Shown here: in pieces, positions 46,609-55,731 of the stretch | Layout: each line of letters starts with the position of its first letter | Position numbering within the stretch: the first letter of the stretch is position 1 | DNA from: Phycicoccus sp. CSK15P-2 | Lineage (GTDB): Bacteria > Actinomycetota > Actinomycetes > Actinomycetales > Dermatophilaceae | Direction: 5' to 3' | DNA: 64,000 bases | Assembly: GCF_016888005.1 (NCBI RefSeq) | Contig: NZ_JAFDVE010000009.1 | Span: 62,001-126,000, forward strand | Program-made: the position numbers and the translations under genes | The notes under the pieces: model-generated | Seen by the model: the letters and a program-made list of their open reading frames with translations, nothing else | The model's database searches: none | What the model was told of the DNA's origin: nothing

Positions 46609-46986
46609 GTGGCACGCGTGAAGCGGGCGGTCAACGCCCAGAAGAAGCGCCGGGTCGTCCTCGAGCAGGCGAGCGGCTACCGCGGGCAGCGCTCGCGCCT
46701 GTACCGCAAGGCCAAGGAGCAGGTTACCCACAGCCTCGGCTACGCCTACCGTGACCGTCGCGCCCGCAAGGGCGACTTCCGGCGCCTGTGGATCCAGCGG
46801 ATCAACGCCGCGGCCCGCGCCAACGGCATGACCTACAACCGGTTCATCCAGGGTTTGAAGGCCGCCGAGGTCGAGGTCGACCGGCGGATGCTCGCCGAGC
46901 TCGCCGTCAACGACGAGGCGGCGTTCTCGGCGCTCGTCGAGGTCGCCAAGGCCCACCAGGGCGCTCCGGCGAAGGCCTCCGCCTGA
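46609..46986 (+). CDS. rplT: 50S ribosomal protein bL20
   Basis: A 125-residue assembly protein of the large subunit: [57 protein letters not shown]. In Bacillus and E. coli, bL20 also represses this operon by binding its mRNA. The leader hairpin here would be a candidate site, though that is inference. The GTG at 46609 follows AAGGAG. Confidence 0.97.
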   Translation: MARVKRAVNAQKKRRVVLEQASGYRGQRSRLYRKAKEQVTHSLGYAYRDRRARKGDFRRLWIQRINAAARANGMTYNRFIQGLKAAEVEVDRRMLAELAVNDEAAFSALVEVAKAHQGAPAKASA

Positions 46987-46997
46987 GCGGAGCGCAC

Positions 46998-47807
46998 GTG
47001 CTGACCAACCCCCGGTCCGACCGGGTCCGGTCGGTCCGGGCACTGCAGAAGCGGCCGGTGCGATCGCGCACCGGCCGCTTCGCCGTCGAAGGGCCGCAAG
47101 GCGTCCGCGAGGCGGTGCGGTACGCACCCGAACAGGTCGTCGACCTCTACGTCACGCCGGAGGCCACGGCCCGCTACGCCGACGACATCGTCGCGCCGGC
47201 CCGAGCAGCGGGGCTGTGGCTGCACGAGGCGTCCCCGCAGGTCCTCGCCGCCATGGCCGACGCCGAGGCGCCCCAGGGGGTGCTCGCGGTCGTCGCGCGG
47301 CCCGACCACGCCCTCGACGACGTTCTCGCCGCGGCGCCCCGGCTGCTCGTGCTCCTCAGCCACGTCCGCGACCCGGGCAACGCCGGCACGGTCATCCGGG
47401 GCGCGGACGCCGCGGGCGCCGACGCGGTGCTCGTCAGCGACGCCTCGGTCGACGTCCACTCCCCGAAGGTCGTCCGCTCCACGGCCGGCTCGCTGTTCCA
47501 CCTGCCCGTCGTCACCGGCCTCGACGTCGCCGACACGTTGGACCGGCTGCGTGCCGCCGGGGTCCGCAGCTACGCCGCGGACGGGGCCGGGACGACGCTC
47601 CTGCCGGAGGCGGACCTCGCCGGTCCGCACTGCTGGGTCATGGGCAACGAGGCGTGGGGTCTTCCGCAGGAGGTCCGGGAACGGTGTGACGACGTCGTCC
47701 GGGTGCCCATCCACGGACGGGCCGAGTCGCTCAACCTGGCGATGGCCGCGACCGTCTGTCTCTACGCTTCCGCGCAGATGCACGGCTCGGGGCCCGCCGC
47801 GGGGTAA
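46998..47807 (+). CDS. TrmH/SpoU-family RNA 2'-O-methyltransferase
   Basis: A 269-residue SPOUT methyltransferase acting on rRNA or tRNA ribose. An N-terminal substrate-binding part (ALQKRPVRSRTGRFAVEGPQGVREAVR) is followed by the knotted SpoU domain: LLSHVRDPGNAGTVIRGADAAGADAVLVS (motif 1), CWVMGNEAWGLPQEV (motif 2) and VRVPIHGRAESLNLAMAATVCLY (motif 3). Its place directly after rplT is typical of actinobacterial homologues, usually annotated as a 23S rRNA methyltransferase. The target nucleotide is not known. Confidence 0.9.
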   Translation: MLTNPRSDRVRSVRALQKRPVRSRTGRFAVEGPQGVREAVRYAPEQVVDLYVTPEATARYADDIVAPARAAGLWLHEASPQVLAAMADAEAPQGVLAVVARPDHALDDVLAAAPRLLVLLSHVRDPGNAGTVIRGADAAGADAVLVSDASVDVHSPKVVRSTAGSLFHLPVVTGLDVADTLDRLRAAGVRSYAADGAGTTLLPEADLAGPHCWVMGNEAWGLPQEVRERCDDVVRVPIHGRAESLNLAMAATVCLYASAQMHGSGPAAG

Positions 47808-47817
47808 CCTGCGGCGC

Positions 47818-48885
47818 ATGGCGGACCAGTTCCTCGTCCCGGACGACCTGGCCGCCCACGGGCTGGAGTTCATTCCCGACGGGCTCGTCGCCGCCGTCGG
47901 GCGCTCACGCACCGTCAGGTTCATGAACAGCCGCGCCGAGCAGATCACCGGGCTGGGGGCCGACGACGTGCTGGGCCAGGACATCCGCACCGCACTGCCC
48001 CTCCAGGACCTGAGCGGTGACAGCTGGTGGGACGTCGCCGACCCCTGGGGTGGGCTGCAGACGCGCACCGGTCACCGCGAGCGTCTTCTCATCCTCCCCT
48101 CCGGTCGCGAGCTGCTCGTCACCGCCAAGTACATCCGCCCCGGGCGGGGTGAGCCCGTCCGGTCGGTCGTCGTGGGGCTCCGGGACGCGGAGGGACGACG
48201 CCGGGCCGAGCAGGAGAGCTCGGCGCTGCTCACCGCCGTGGCCCACGAGCTGCGCTCGCCGCTCACCGGGGTGAAAGGCTTCTCCTCGACCCTCCTGCGT
48301 AACTGGGACCGGTTCACCGACGACCAGAAGCGGTTCATGCTCGAGACGATCGAGGCGGACGCCGACCGGGTGAGCCGGCTCATCACCGAGCTCCTCGACA
48401 CCTCCCGGATCGGGACCGGGCGCCTCACCGTCCACGCGCAGCCGCTCGAGGTGCTGCCGCGGCTGGAGGCGCAGGTGGCGAGGCGGGTGGCGGCCGGCGG
48501 CGACCGGTCCCGTTTCGAGGTCACCGTCGCTCCGGAGGCGCAGACGCTCTGGGCGGACCCGGACCGCTTCGAGCAGGTGCTCACCAACCTCGTCGACAAC
48601 GCGGTGCGCTACGGGCGGGGGCGGGTACGGATGGCCGTCCACCGGTCCTCGTGGGACGGTCCGGCCGCGGCCGACCTCACCGTCGCCGACGAGGGCGACG
48701 GCATCGCCCCGGAGCACCGCGAGGTCGTCTTCTCCCGGTTCTGGCAGGCGGGGGCCAAGCACGGTACGGGGCTCGGCCTCTACCTGGTGCGTGGGCTCGT
48801 CGCGGCGCACGGCGGCGAGGTCGTCGCCGAGGACGCCCCCGGTGGGGGCGCGCTGCTGCGGGCGACCTTCCCCGACGGCGGCTGA
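47818..48885 (+). CDS. PAS-domain sensor histidine kinase
   Basis: A 355-residue soluble kinase with no membrane segment. It has a PAS domain at about residues 15-120, an H-box AVAHELRSPLTGVKGFSSTLL with phospho-acceptor H143, and a HATPase domain with N-box NLVDNAVRYG, DEGDGIAPEH (G1) and GTGLGLYLVRGLVAAHGG (G2). No response regulator is adjacent. TAACCT (47805-47810) overlaps the trmH stop and lies 7 nt before the ATG, so it may have its own leaderless transcript. In relatives this kinase commonly separates trmH from pheS. Confidence 0.88.
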   Translation: MADQFLVPDDLAAHGLEFIPDGLVAAVGRSRTVRFMNSRAEQITGLGADDVLGQDIRTALPLQDLSGDSWWDVADPWGGLQTRTGHRERLLILPSGRELLVTAKYIRPGRGEPVRSVVVGLRDAEGRRRAEQESSALLTAVAHELRSPLTGVKGFSSTLLRNWDRFTDDQKRFMLETIEADADRVSRLITELLDTSRIGTGRLTVHAQPLEVLPRLEAQVARRVAAGGDRSRFEVTVAPEAQTLWADPDRFEQVLTNLVDNAVRYGRGRVRMAVHRSSWDGPAAADLTVADEGDGIAPEHREVVFSRFWQAGAKHGTGLGLYLVRGLVAAHGGEVVAEDAPGGGALLRATFPDGG

Positions 48886-48894
48886 ACGCGACGA

Positions 48895-48929
48895 CGCCCC
48901 CGGCCCGTCAGGACGACGGGCCGGGGGCG
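48895..48929. terminator. Bidirectional terminator between kinase and catalase genes
   Basis: CGCCCCCGGCCCGTC and its exact complement form a 15-bp stem with a 5-nt loop (AGGAC), between convergent genes. No T-run on either side. Confidence 0.75.
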
Positions 48930-48940
48930 ACGGGGTCGGC

Positions 48941-50512
48941 TCAGGGGGCGCCGGCCGGCTCGGGCAGTGGCTCCCTGACGTCGTTCTTCTCCTCGTCCGG
49001 CATGCCCGGGATCGGACCGCCGGCGTCCGAGCGGACCTTGGCCTCGATCCGCTCGCCCGTCTCCGCGTCGACGTTCTTCCAGTAGACGAACGCCCGCTCG
49101 AGGACGTCCTCGCGCACGCCGCCCAGCGCGCCGGCGACGGTGTCGACGAAACGGTCCCGCTGCGCGTCGTCGAAGACCTCGCGCACGAGCCGACCCGCCT
49201 GACCCCAGTCGTCGTCCTCGGAGTGCAGCGTGTAGGCCTGGCGGACGATCTCGCCGTCCGCCTCCCACCCCTCGGGCACGGTGCCCGCGAAGGCGGAGTG
49301 GCCCCGGCCGTCGCTGTTGGGGACGTAGGTGGGCCCGGTCTTGACCTCGGAGTTCATCGGCCCGTCCCACACCAGGTGGTTCGCCTTCTCCTCGACTTCG
49401 GGGATCGGACGGTTCACGGGCAGCAGGTGGGCGTTGGCCCCGACGCGGGCTCGGTGGGCGTCGGCGTAGGAGAACACCCGCGCCAGGAGCATCTTGTCGG
49501 GCGAGAAGCCGATGCCCGGCACGACGTTGCTCGGCGCGAAGGCTGCCTGCTCGATCTGCGCGAAGTGGTTGGCGGGGTTCTCGTTCAGCGTGAAGGTCCC
49601 GACCTTGACGAGGGGGTAGTCCTCGTGCGGCCACACCTTGGTGAGGTCGAACGGGTTGAACCGGTAGGTCTTGGCGTCCTCGTAGGGCATCGCCTGGATG
49701 TACATCGTCCAGCTCGGGTTGTCGCCGTTCTCGATCGCCTCGAAGAGGTCGCGGCGGTGGAAGTCGGAGTCCGCACCGGAGAGGCGCTCGGCCTCCTCGT
49801 TGGTGAGGTTCTCGACGCCCTGGTCGCTGTGGAAGTGGAACTTGACCCAGAAGCGCTCGCCGGCGGCGTTGCTCGTCATGTACGTGTGCGAGCCGTAGCC
49901 GTTCATGGTCCGCCACGAGCGCGGCAGGCCGCGGTCGCCCATGAGGTAGGTGACCTGATGGGCGGACTCGGGGGAGTTGGTCCAGAAGTCCCACTGCATC
50001 GTGCCGTCCCGCAGGCCGCTGGCGGCGAGGCGCTTCTGGCTGCGGATGAAGTGCGGGAACTTCATCGGGTCGCGGACGAAGAACACCGGCGTGTTGTTGC
50101 CGACCATGTCCCAGTTGCCCTCGTCGGTGTAGAACCTCAGCGAGAAGCCGCGCACGTCTCGCCAGGTGTCCGGCGACCCGAGCTCGCCGGCGACGGTCGA
50201 GAACCGCGCGAGGGTGCGGCACGTGGCGCCCTGCTGGAGGACCGAGGCCTTGGTGTACCGAGAGACGTCCTCGGTGCACTCGAAGGTCCCGAACGCGCCG
50301 GAGCCCTTGGCATGTGGCTTGCGCTCGGGGATGTTCTCCCGGTTGAAGTGCGCGAGGGTGTCGACGAGGTGCATGTCGTGCAGCAGGAGCGGGCCGTCGG
50401 GCGAGAGGCTGAGACTGTGCAGGTCGCTCTCGGCCGGTGCTCCGTTGGCCATGGTCGAGCCGGTCGGGGTACCGAGGGTTGTGGTGTCGTCGTAGGGCTC
50501 TGGCGTGGGCAT
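48941..50512 (-). CDS. katA: Monofunctional haem catalase
   Basis: Dismutates hydrogen peroxide. The 523-residue protein has the distal catalytic H67 ([10 protein letters not shown]), N140 ([13 protein letters not shown]), and the proximal Tyr haem ligand in [14 protein letters not shown] near residue 350. Sequence and size fit small-subunit (clade 3-like) catalases with a somewhat extended C-terminus. ATG 50512 follows AAGGAG. It lies on the opposite strand within the otherwise co-oriented kinase-pheST stretch, next to a divergent MFS gene. It is the second catalase in the window besides katG. Confidence 0.95.
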   Translation of the reverse strand: MPTPEPYDDTTTLGTPTGSTMANGAPAESDLHSLSLSPDGPLLLHDMHLVDTLAHFNRENIPERKPHAKGSGAFGTFECTEDVSRYTKASVLQQGATCRTLARFSTVAGELGSPDTWRDVRGFSLRFYTDEGNWDMVGNNTPVFFVRDPMKFPHFIRSQKRLAASGLRDGTMQWDFWTNSPESAHQVTYLMGDRGLPRSWRTMNGYGSHTYMTSNAAGERFWVKFHFHSDQGVENLTNEEAERLSGADSDFHRRDLFEAIENGDNPSWTMYIQAMPYEDAKTYRFNPFDLTKVWPHEDYPLVKVGTFTLNENPANHFAQIEQAAFAPSNVVPGIGFSPDKMLLARVFSYADAHRARVGANAHLLPVNRPIPEVEEKANHLVWDGPMNSEVKTGPTYVPNSDGRGHSAFAGTVPEGWEADGEIVRQAYTLHSEDDDWGQAGRLVREVFDDAQRDRFVDTVAGALGGVREDVLERAFVYWKNVDAETGERIEAKVRSDAGGPIPGMPDEEKNDVREPLPEPAGAP

Positions 50513-50574
50513 TCGTGGCTCCTTGTGCTGGTGGGGGATGTCACCTGCCTCCGTCCGCCACCCTCGCACCGTAA

Positions 50575-50589
50575 CTTGAACGAGTCAAG
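50575..50589. promoter_or_regulatory. Small palindrome between katA and the MFS gene
   Basis: CTTGA-ACGAG-TCAAG is a 5-bp inverted repeat with a 5-bp centre in the 158-bp divergent region (measured to the preferred MFS start). It is a possible operator for katA. The symmetry is short and could be chance. Confidence 0.3.
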
Positions 50590-50670
50590 ACAAGAGGGAG
50601 TGTGGGCGGGAACTCTCCTCCGATGGCGGACCGCGGCCTCGAGTGGCACTGTGTCCCGGTGGCCAGGGTG

Positions 50671-51867
50671 ATGCTCGACCCCTACCGCCGGGTCCTGGGC
50701 GTCCCGGCGGTGCGCCGTGCGCTCCTGCTCGGGGCGGTCATCCGGGTGCCGGTGTTCGCCACGCCGGTCGTCGTCACGCTGCACGTCGTGACCACGCTGG
50801 GTCGGTCCTACGCCGAGGCCGGGCTCGTGGCATCGGCGGCGACACTGTCGATCGCGGTGAGCGGGCCGTGGCGCGGGCGGTTGCTCGACCGGCTGGGGCT
50901 GCGACGCGTCGTGGCACCGTCGGTCGTCGTCTCCGGCGCCGCGTGGGCGATGGCGCCGTGGGTCGGGTACCCGGGGCTCCTCGCACTGGTCCTCGTGGCC
51001 GGGCTCTTCGTGGTGCCGTCGTTCACCGTGTTCCGGCAGGTGCTTCTCGCGGCGGTCCCCGAGAAGGACCGGCGTACGGCGATCTCGCTGGACTCCTCGT
51101 TGCTCGAGGTCCTCTTCATGCTCGCGCCCGCCGTCGCGGTGTGGGCGGCGACCGCGTACGACACCCGCTGGGTGCTCTTCGGTGTCCAGATGCTCGGTGC
51201 CGTGGCCGGCATGGCGCTCTGGGCCCTCGACCCGCGGCTGCGCGCGGAGGGCGAGGCCGGGCCAGGTGCCGCCGACATCCCCCGGCGGACGTGGCTGCGC
51301 GCGCCGTTCGCCGTCGTCTGCCTCGTCGCGGCCGGGTCCACCGTCGTGCTCGTCGGTGCCGAGCTCGGGTTCGTGGCCGCGCTGCGTCAGCTCGGCAGCG
51401 TCGAGCTGCTCGGTGTCGTCCTCGCCCTGTGGGCCGCCGGGTCCTTCGTCGGGGGGATCGTCTACGGCGGGCTGCCCCGTGAGGTCCGCTCGCGCTGGCT
51501 TCTCGCCGGCCTGGCCGTGACGACCGTGCCGATGGCGGTGGCGACCTCGGTGTGGACGCTCGCCGTGCTCAGCTTCGTCGCCGGTCTGCTCTGTGCTCCG
51601 ACGGTCACGGCGACGATCGACGAGGCCGCCCGCATCGTCCCGGCCCGCGCCCGGGGCGAGGCGATGGGCTGGCACGGCTCCTCGATCACCGTGGGTGCCG
51701 CGGCCGGCGCCCCGGTCGCGGGAGCCACGATCGACGCCTACGGGCCGGTCGGCGGCTTCGTGGTGCTCGCCGCGGTGGGGCTGGTCATCGCTCTGGTCGC
51801 GGGACTGTTCCGGTCCGACGACTCCGCGGACGTCCCGTCCGAGGTGGCCGTCACCACGACGGGCTGA
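50671..51867 (+). CDS. MFS-type transporter
   Basis: A major-facilitator membrane protein of about 398 residues with roughly twelve hydrophobic segments. It opens MLDPYRRVLGVPAVRRALLLGAVIRVP, has a DRLGLRR loop between helices 2 and 3 like the MFS signature, and a central charged loop (RLRAEGEAGPGAADIPRRTW). It resembles MFS members annotated as drug or sugar exporters, but no substrate can be given. The start is uncertain: in-frame starts also lie at 50602 and 50623. ATG 50671 fits the usual N-terminus of such proteins. It is divergent from katA. Confidence 0.75.
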   Translation: MLDPYRRVLGVPAVRRALLLGAVIRVPVFATPVVVTLHVVTTLGRSYAEAGLVASAATLSIAVSGPWRGRLLDRLGLRRVVAPSVVVSGAAWAMAPWVGYPGLLALVLVAGLFVVPSFTVFRQVLLAAVPEKDRRTAISLDSSLLEVLFMLAPAVAVWAATAYDTRWVLFGVQMLGAVAGMALWALDPRLRAEGEAGPGAADIPRRTWLRAPFAVVCLVAAGSTVVLVGAELGFVAALRQLGSVELLGVVLALWAAGSFVGGIVYGGLPREVRSRWLLAGLAVTTVPMAVATSVWTLAVLSFVAGLLCAPTVTATIDEAARIVPARARGEAMGWHGSSITVGAAAGAPVAGATIDAYGPVGGFVVLAAVGLVIALVAGLFRSDDSADVPSEVAVTTTG

Positions 51868-52087
51868 CCGGCACGCGAGCACCGCGACGGCTACGATGCC
51901 CGAGTGACCTGGATCCGCCGATTTACCGGGCCCTCGGGCCCGACGTGTCGCACGCGCTGAGCGCTGTCACCCGAGCCCGGCCGGTCGGCCGGGCTCGTCG
52001 TCGCCCGGGGGCCGTGTCCCCGTCCAGCCCTCGGTGCGGGTCCTCCTAGACTCGGGCCCGCCCACCGCCGTCACCGAAGTGGAAGCG
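51868..52087 (+). promoter_or_regulatory. pheST leader region with hairpins and two candidate promoters
   Basis: 220 bp before pheS. A first -10 candidate, TACGAT (51892-51897), lies 6 nt before an 18-codon ORF (51904-51960). A small CGGGCC/GGCCCG hairpin is at 51927-51942 inside that ORF. A strong hairpin at 51972-51997 (CGAGCCCGGCC, 4-nt loop, perfect complement) follows the ORF by 11 nt. A second -10 candidate, TAGACT (52047-52052), lies beyond the hairpin. The layout of short ORF, terminator-like stem and synthetase gene is that of an attenuator. The hairpin has no T-run. Confidence 0.55.
51904..51960 (+). CDS. Putative 18-residue pheST leader peptide
   Basis: GTG-initiated ORF VTWIRRFTGPSGPTCRTR ending at TGA. 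The GTG lies exactly 6 nt after TACGAT, the distance seen for other leaderless genes in the window, and no ribosome site is present. It contains one Phe, written with the codon TTT that is rare in this genome, and one Trp. E. coli pheST is controlled by a leader peptide rich in Phe. With a single Phe codon here the same mechanism would be weak, so this is a tentative call. Confidence 0.4.
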   Translation: MTWIRRFTGPSGPTCRTR

Positions 52088-53182
52088 ATGTCCGGACCCA
52101 ACACCAGCTACGACCCCGTCGAGGTCGCCGCGCTCGACCCGCAGGCCGTCGACGCCGCCGCCGAGGCCGCCCTGACCGCCGCGGCCGCCGCGACGAGCCT
52201 CGAGGAGCTCAAGGCCGCTCGCGGCGCCCACCAGGGCGACCGGAGCCCGCTCGCCCTGGCGAACCGCGAGATCGGGGCCCTTCCCCCGAGTGCCAAGGCC
52301 GAGGCCGGCAAGCGCGTCGGCCAGGCGCGCGGGCGGGTGAGCCAGGCCTTCGCGGCGCGGCAGGCGGAGCTCGAGGCCGAGCGCGACGAGCGGATCCTCG
52401 TCGAGGAGGCCGTCGACGTCACTCTTCCCACGGGGCGCCGCCCGATGGGCCGCCGGCACCCCGTCGAGCTCATGTCCCAGCGCATCGCGGACCTCTTCGT
52501 CGGGATGGGGTGGGAGATCGCCGAGGGCCCGGAGATCGAGGCGGAGTGGTTCAACTTCGACGCGCTGAACTTCGATGTCGACCACCCCGCCCGACAGATG
52601 CAGGACACCTTCTACGTCGACCCGCCGGACGGTGGGCTCGTGCTGCGGACGCACACCTCGCCGGTGCAGGCGCGCACCCTCCTCGACCGGGGCGTGCCGG
52701 TGTACGTCGCCGTCATCGGACGGGTCTTCCGCACCGACGAGCTCGACGCCACCCACATGCCCGCGTTCCACCAGGTGGAGGGCATCGCCGTCGACGAGGG
52801 CATCACGATGGCCCATCTCAAGGGCACCCTGGACCGCCTCGCCACCGAGCTCTTCGGCGAGGGCATCACGACTCGCCTTCGGCCGTCCTACTTCCCGTTC
52901 ACCGAGCCGAGCGCCGAGATGGACCTGCGCTGCTTCGTGTGCCGCGGCGAGGACCCCGACTGTCGCGCGTGCAAGGGCATGGGCTGGATCGAGTGGGGCG
53001 GCTGCGGGATGGTCAACCGCAACGTCCTCACGGCCTGTGGGGTCGACCCCGAGCGCTACACCGGCTTCGCCTTCGGGATGGGGATCGACCGTGCGCTGAT
53101 GTTCCGCACCGGGGTCAGCGACATGCGGGACATGATCGAGGGCGACGTGCGCTTCGACGCGCAGTTCGGGATGGAGATCTGA
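52088..53182 (+). CDS. pheS: Phenylalanine-tRNA ligase alpha subunit
   Basis: Catalytic subunit of the alpha2-beta2 PheRS. The 364-residue protein has an N-terminal coiled coil (about residues 10-110, Ala/Glu-rich) and a class II core: motif 2-like VYVAVIGRVFRTDELDATHMPAFHQVEG and motif 3 YTGFAFGMGIDRALMFRTGV. A cysteine cluster (CFVCRGEDPDCRACKGMGW) lies in the insertion before motif 3. ATG 52088 follows GTGGAAG. The stop overlaps the pheT start (TGATG). Confidence 0.96.
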   Translation: MSGPNTSYDPVEVAALDPQAVDAAAEAALTAAAAATSLEELKAARGAHQGDRSPLALANREIGALPPSAKAEAGKRVGQARGRVSQAFAARQAELEAERDERILVEEAVDVTLPTGRRPMGRRHPVELMSQRIADLFVGMGWEIAEGPEIEAEWFNFDALNFDVDHPARQMQDTFYVDPPDGGLVLRTHTSPVQARTLLDRGVPVYVAVIGRVFRTDELDATHMPAFHQVEGIAVDEGITMAHLKGTLDRLATELFGEGITTRLRPSYFPFTEPSAEMDLRCFVCRGEDPDCRACKGMGWIEWGGCGMVNRNVLTACGVDPERYTGFAFGMGIDRALMFRTGVSDMRDMIEGDVRFDAQFGMEI

Positions 53183-55731
53183 TGCGCGTCCCTCTCGACT
53201 GGCTCGCCGAGTACGTCGCCGTCCCCACCGACGCCACGGGCGTCGACGTCGCCGCCTCCCTCGTGTCCGTCGGGCTCGAGGAGGAGGCCATCCACGGCAG
53301 CGGGGTCACCGGGCCGCTCGTCGTCGGCCGGGTGCTCTCGCTCGTCGCGGAGCCGCAGAAGAACGGTAAGACGGTCAACTGGTGCCAGGTGGACGTCGGG
53401 GAGGCGGGCGGCACCGGCGAGCCCCAGGGCATCGTCTGCGGCGCGCACAACTTCGGCGAGGGCGACCTCGTGCCCGTCATCCTCCCCGGCGGAGTCCTCA
53501 CGACACCCCAGGGGCCGATGGAGGTGTCCGCACGCAAGACCTACGGGCACGTGTCGGCCGGGATGATCTGCTCCGAGCGCGAGCTCGGGCTCGGCGACGA
53601 CCACGACGGCATCATCGTCCTGACCCGCCGGTTCGCAGGCGACGTGGAGGCCCTGTCGCGGTGCGTCCCCGGCGCCGACGCCGTCCCGATCCTCGGTCTC
53701 GACCGCGAGACCGTCGAGGTCAACGTCACCCCCGACCGCGGCTACTGCTTCTCGGTCCGCGGGATCGCCCGCGAGTACTCGCACGCCATCGGTGCCCGGT
53801 TCACCGACCCGGTGACCGCCCTGGCCGCGCGGGTGCCCCCGCCGAGTGCCTCGGCGTACCCCGTCGAGCTCGCCGACGACGCCCCGATCCGCGGACGGGC
53901 CGGCTGCGGCCGCTTCGGCGCGCGGGTCGTCCGCGGCTTGGACGTCACGGCCCCCTCGCCCGGGTGGCTCCGGGCTCGGCTCGTCGAGGCCGGTATGCGA
54001 CCCATCTCGCTCGCCGTGGACGTCACGAACTACGTGATGCTCGGTCTCGGCCAGCCGCTGCACGCCTACGACCTCGCGACGCTCGGCGAGCGCATCGTCG
54101 TCCGTCGCGCGCGTCCGGGCGAGCGGCTCACCACACTCGACGACGCCGACCGCGCGCTGCACCCCGAGGACCTGCTGATCACCGACGGCGGTGAGACCCC
54201 CATCGGGCTCGCCGGGGTCATGGGCGGGGCGAGCACCGAGGTCTCCGACCGCACGACGGACCTCCTGCTCGAGGCCGCGCACTTCGACGCCGTCACGGTC
54301 GCGCGGACGGCGCGGCGCCACAAGCTGCCGTCGGAGGCGTCGCGGCGCTTCGAGCGCGGAGTCGACCCGCAGCTCGCCCAGGCGGCCCTGCAGCTCGCGG
54401 TCGAGCTCCTCGTGGAGTACGGGGGCGGCGTCCCCGGCGACGAGGTCACCGACGTCGGCTCGGCCCTGCCGCCGGAGCCGATCGCGATGTCCGCCGCGTT
54501 CCCCGCTCGCATCGTCGGCGTCGCGTACGACACCGCGACGGTCGTCGACGTCCTCACCCGGATCGGGTGCGACGTCGCCGCGGACGGCGACGCCCTGAGC
54601 GTGACCCCGCCGTCCTGGCGGCCGGACCTGCGCACGGCCGAGGACCTCGTCGAGGAGGTCGCGCGCATCCACGGGTACGAGCGCATCCCGTCCGTCCTCC
54701 CGACCCCGCCCGGTGGCTCGGGGCTGACGCACGCCCAGCGGGTGCGTCGGACCGTCGCCGACCTGCTCGCCGCGCAGGGCCTGGCAGAGGTCTGGGAGGC
54801 GCCGTTCGTCGGGGCCGACCGGCTCACCGACCTCGGCCTGGACGTCGCGGCCGAGACCGCGCGCACGGTGCGCATCGCCAACCCCCTCTCGGACGAGCAG
54901 CCCTACATGCGCACGAGCCTGCTCTCGACGATGGTGGACGCCCTGCGGCGGAACGTCTCGCGTGGTGCCAGGGACGTCGGGCTGTTCGAGGTGGGCCTCG
55001 TGACGGCGCTCGACGGGCCGCAGTCCACGGCGCCGACCGAGGAGGTCGGTGTCCGGCCGGCCGACGACGTCCTGGCCCGCATCCGGGCCGCCGTGCCGGG
55101 CCAGCCGCGGCACGTCGCCGTCCTCCTCGCGGGGGAGCGGGACCGTGCGGGCTGGTGGGGCGACGGACGTCGCGCCGACCTCGGCGACGTGCTCGAGCTC
55201 GTCGACGCCGTGGCCCAGGCACTCGCCGTCGAGGTCGTCGTCGCACCCGACACGGTCATGCCCTGGCACCCGGGCCGGTGCGCCCGCGTCTCGCTCCCGG
55301 ACGGCACGGTGCTCGGGCACGTCGGCGAGCTGCACCCGAAGGTGGTCGCGGCGCTCGGCCTGCCGGCCCGTACGGTGGGCGGCGAGCTCGACCTCGACGC
55401 CCTCACGGTGGCCGCCGAGCCCACGGTGCACGCACGCACGCTCGCGACGTACCCGCTCGCGCAGAGCGACGTGGCCCTCGTCGTCGACGCCGGCGTGCCG
55501 GCCGCCGAGGTCCGACGCTCGCTCGTCGCCGGAGGCGGCGCACTCCTCGAGTCCGTCCAGCTCTTCGACGTGTACGTCGGCGACCAGCTGGGCGAGGGAA
55601 AGAAGTCGCTCGCCTACCGGCTCGCCTTCCGGTCGCCGGACCGGACGATGACGACCGACGAGGTCTCCGCCATGCGGGACGCCGCCGTCGCAGCGGCGGC
55701 ACAGGACCACGGCGCCCTCCAGCGGTCATGA
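53182..55731 (+). CDS. pheT: Phenylalanine-tRNA ligase beta subunit
   Basis: An 849-residue editing and tRNA-binding subunit. It begins MRVPLDWLAEYVAVP, has an OB-fold tRNA-binding insert (about 40-160, with GIVCGAHNF and LPGG), the B3/B4 editing region (RPISLAVDVTNYVMLGLGQPLHAYD near 273), the B5 domain, a catalytic-like core lacking activity (RIHGYERIPS onward), and a C-terminal B8/FDX-ACB domain (YPLAQSDVALVVDAGVPAAEV). All expected domains are present and uninterrupted. Confidence 0.96.
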   Translation: MRVPLDWLAEYVAVPTDATGVDVAASLVSVGLEEEAIHGSGVTGPLVVGRVLSLVAEPQKNGKTVNWCQVDVGEAGGTGEPQGIVCGAHNFGEGDLVPVILPGGVLTTPQGPMEVSARKTYGHVSAGMICSERELGLGDDHDGIIVLTRRFAGDVEALSRCVPGADAVPILGLDRETVEVNVTPDRGYCFSVRGIAREYSHAIGARFTDPVTALAARVPPPSASAYPVELADDAPIRGRAGCGRFGARVVRGLDVTAPSPGWLRARLVEAGMRPISLAVDVTNYVMLGLGQPLHAYDLATLGERIVVRRARPGERLTTLDDADRALHPEDLLITDGGETPIGLAGVMGGASTEVSDRTTDLLLEAAHFDAVTVARTARRHKLPSEASRRFERGVDPQLAQAALQLAVELLVEYGGGVPGDEVTDVGSALPPEPIAMSAAFPARIVGVAYDTATVVDVLTRIGCDVAADGDALSVTPPSWRPDLRTAEDLVEEVARIHGYERIPSVLPTPPGGSGLTHAQRVRRTVADLLAAQGLAEVWEAPFVGADRLTDLGLDVAAETARTVRIANPLSDEQPYMRTSLLSTMVDALRRNVSRGARDVGLFEVGLVTALDGPQSTAPTEEVGVRPADDVLARIRAAVPGQPRHVAVLLAGERDRAGWWGDGRRADLGDVLELVDAVAQALAVEVVVAPDTVMPWHPGRCARVSLPDGTVLGHVGELHPKVVAALGLPARTVGGELDLDALTVAAEPTVHARTLATYPLAQSDVALVVDAGVPAAEVRRSLVAGGGALLESVQLFDVYVGDQLGEGKKSLAYRLAFRSPDRTMTTDEVSAMRDAAVAAAAQDHGALQRS

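Noticed and set aside
51868-52087. A T-box riboswitch before pheST.
   Set aside because: No T-box core sequence or stem I specifier arrangement can be found. The region fits a short ORF plus hairpin better.
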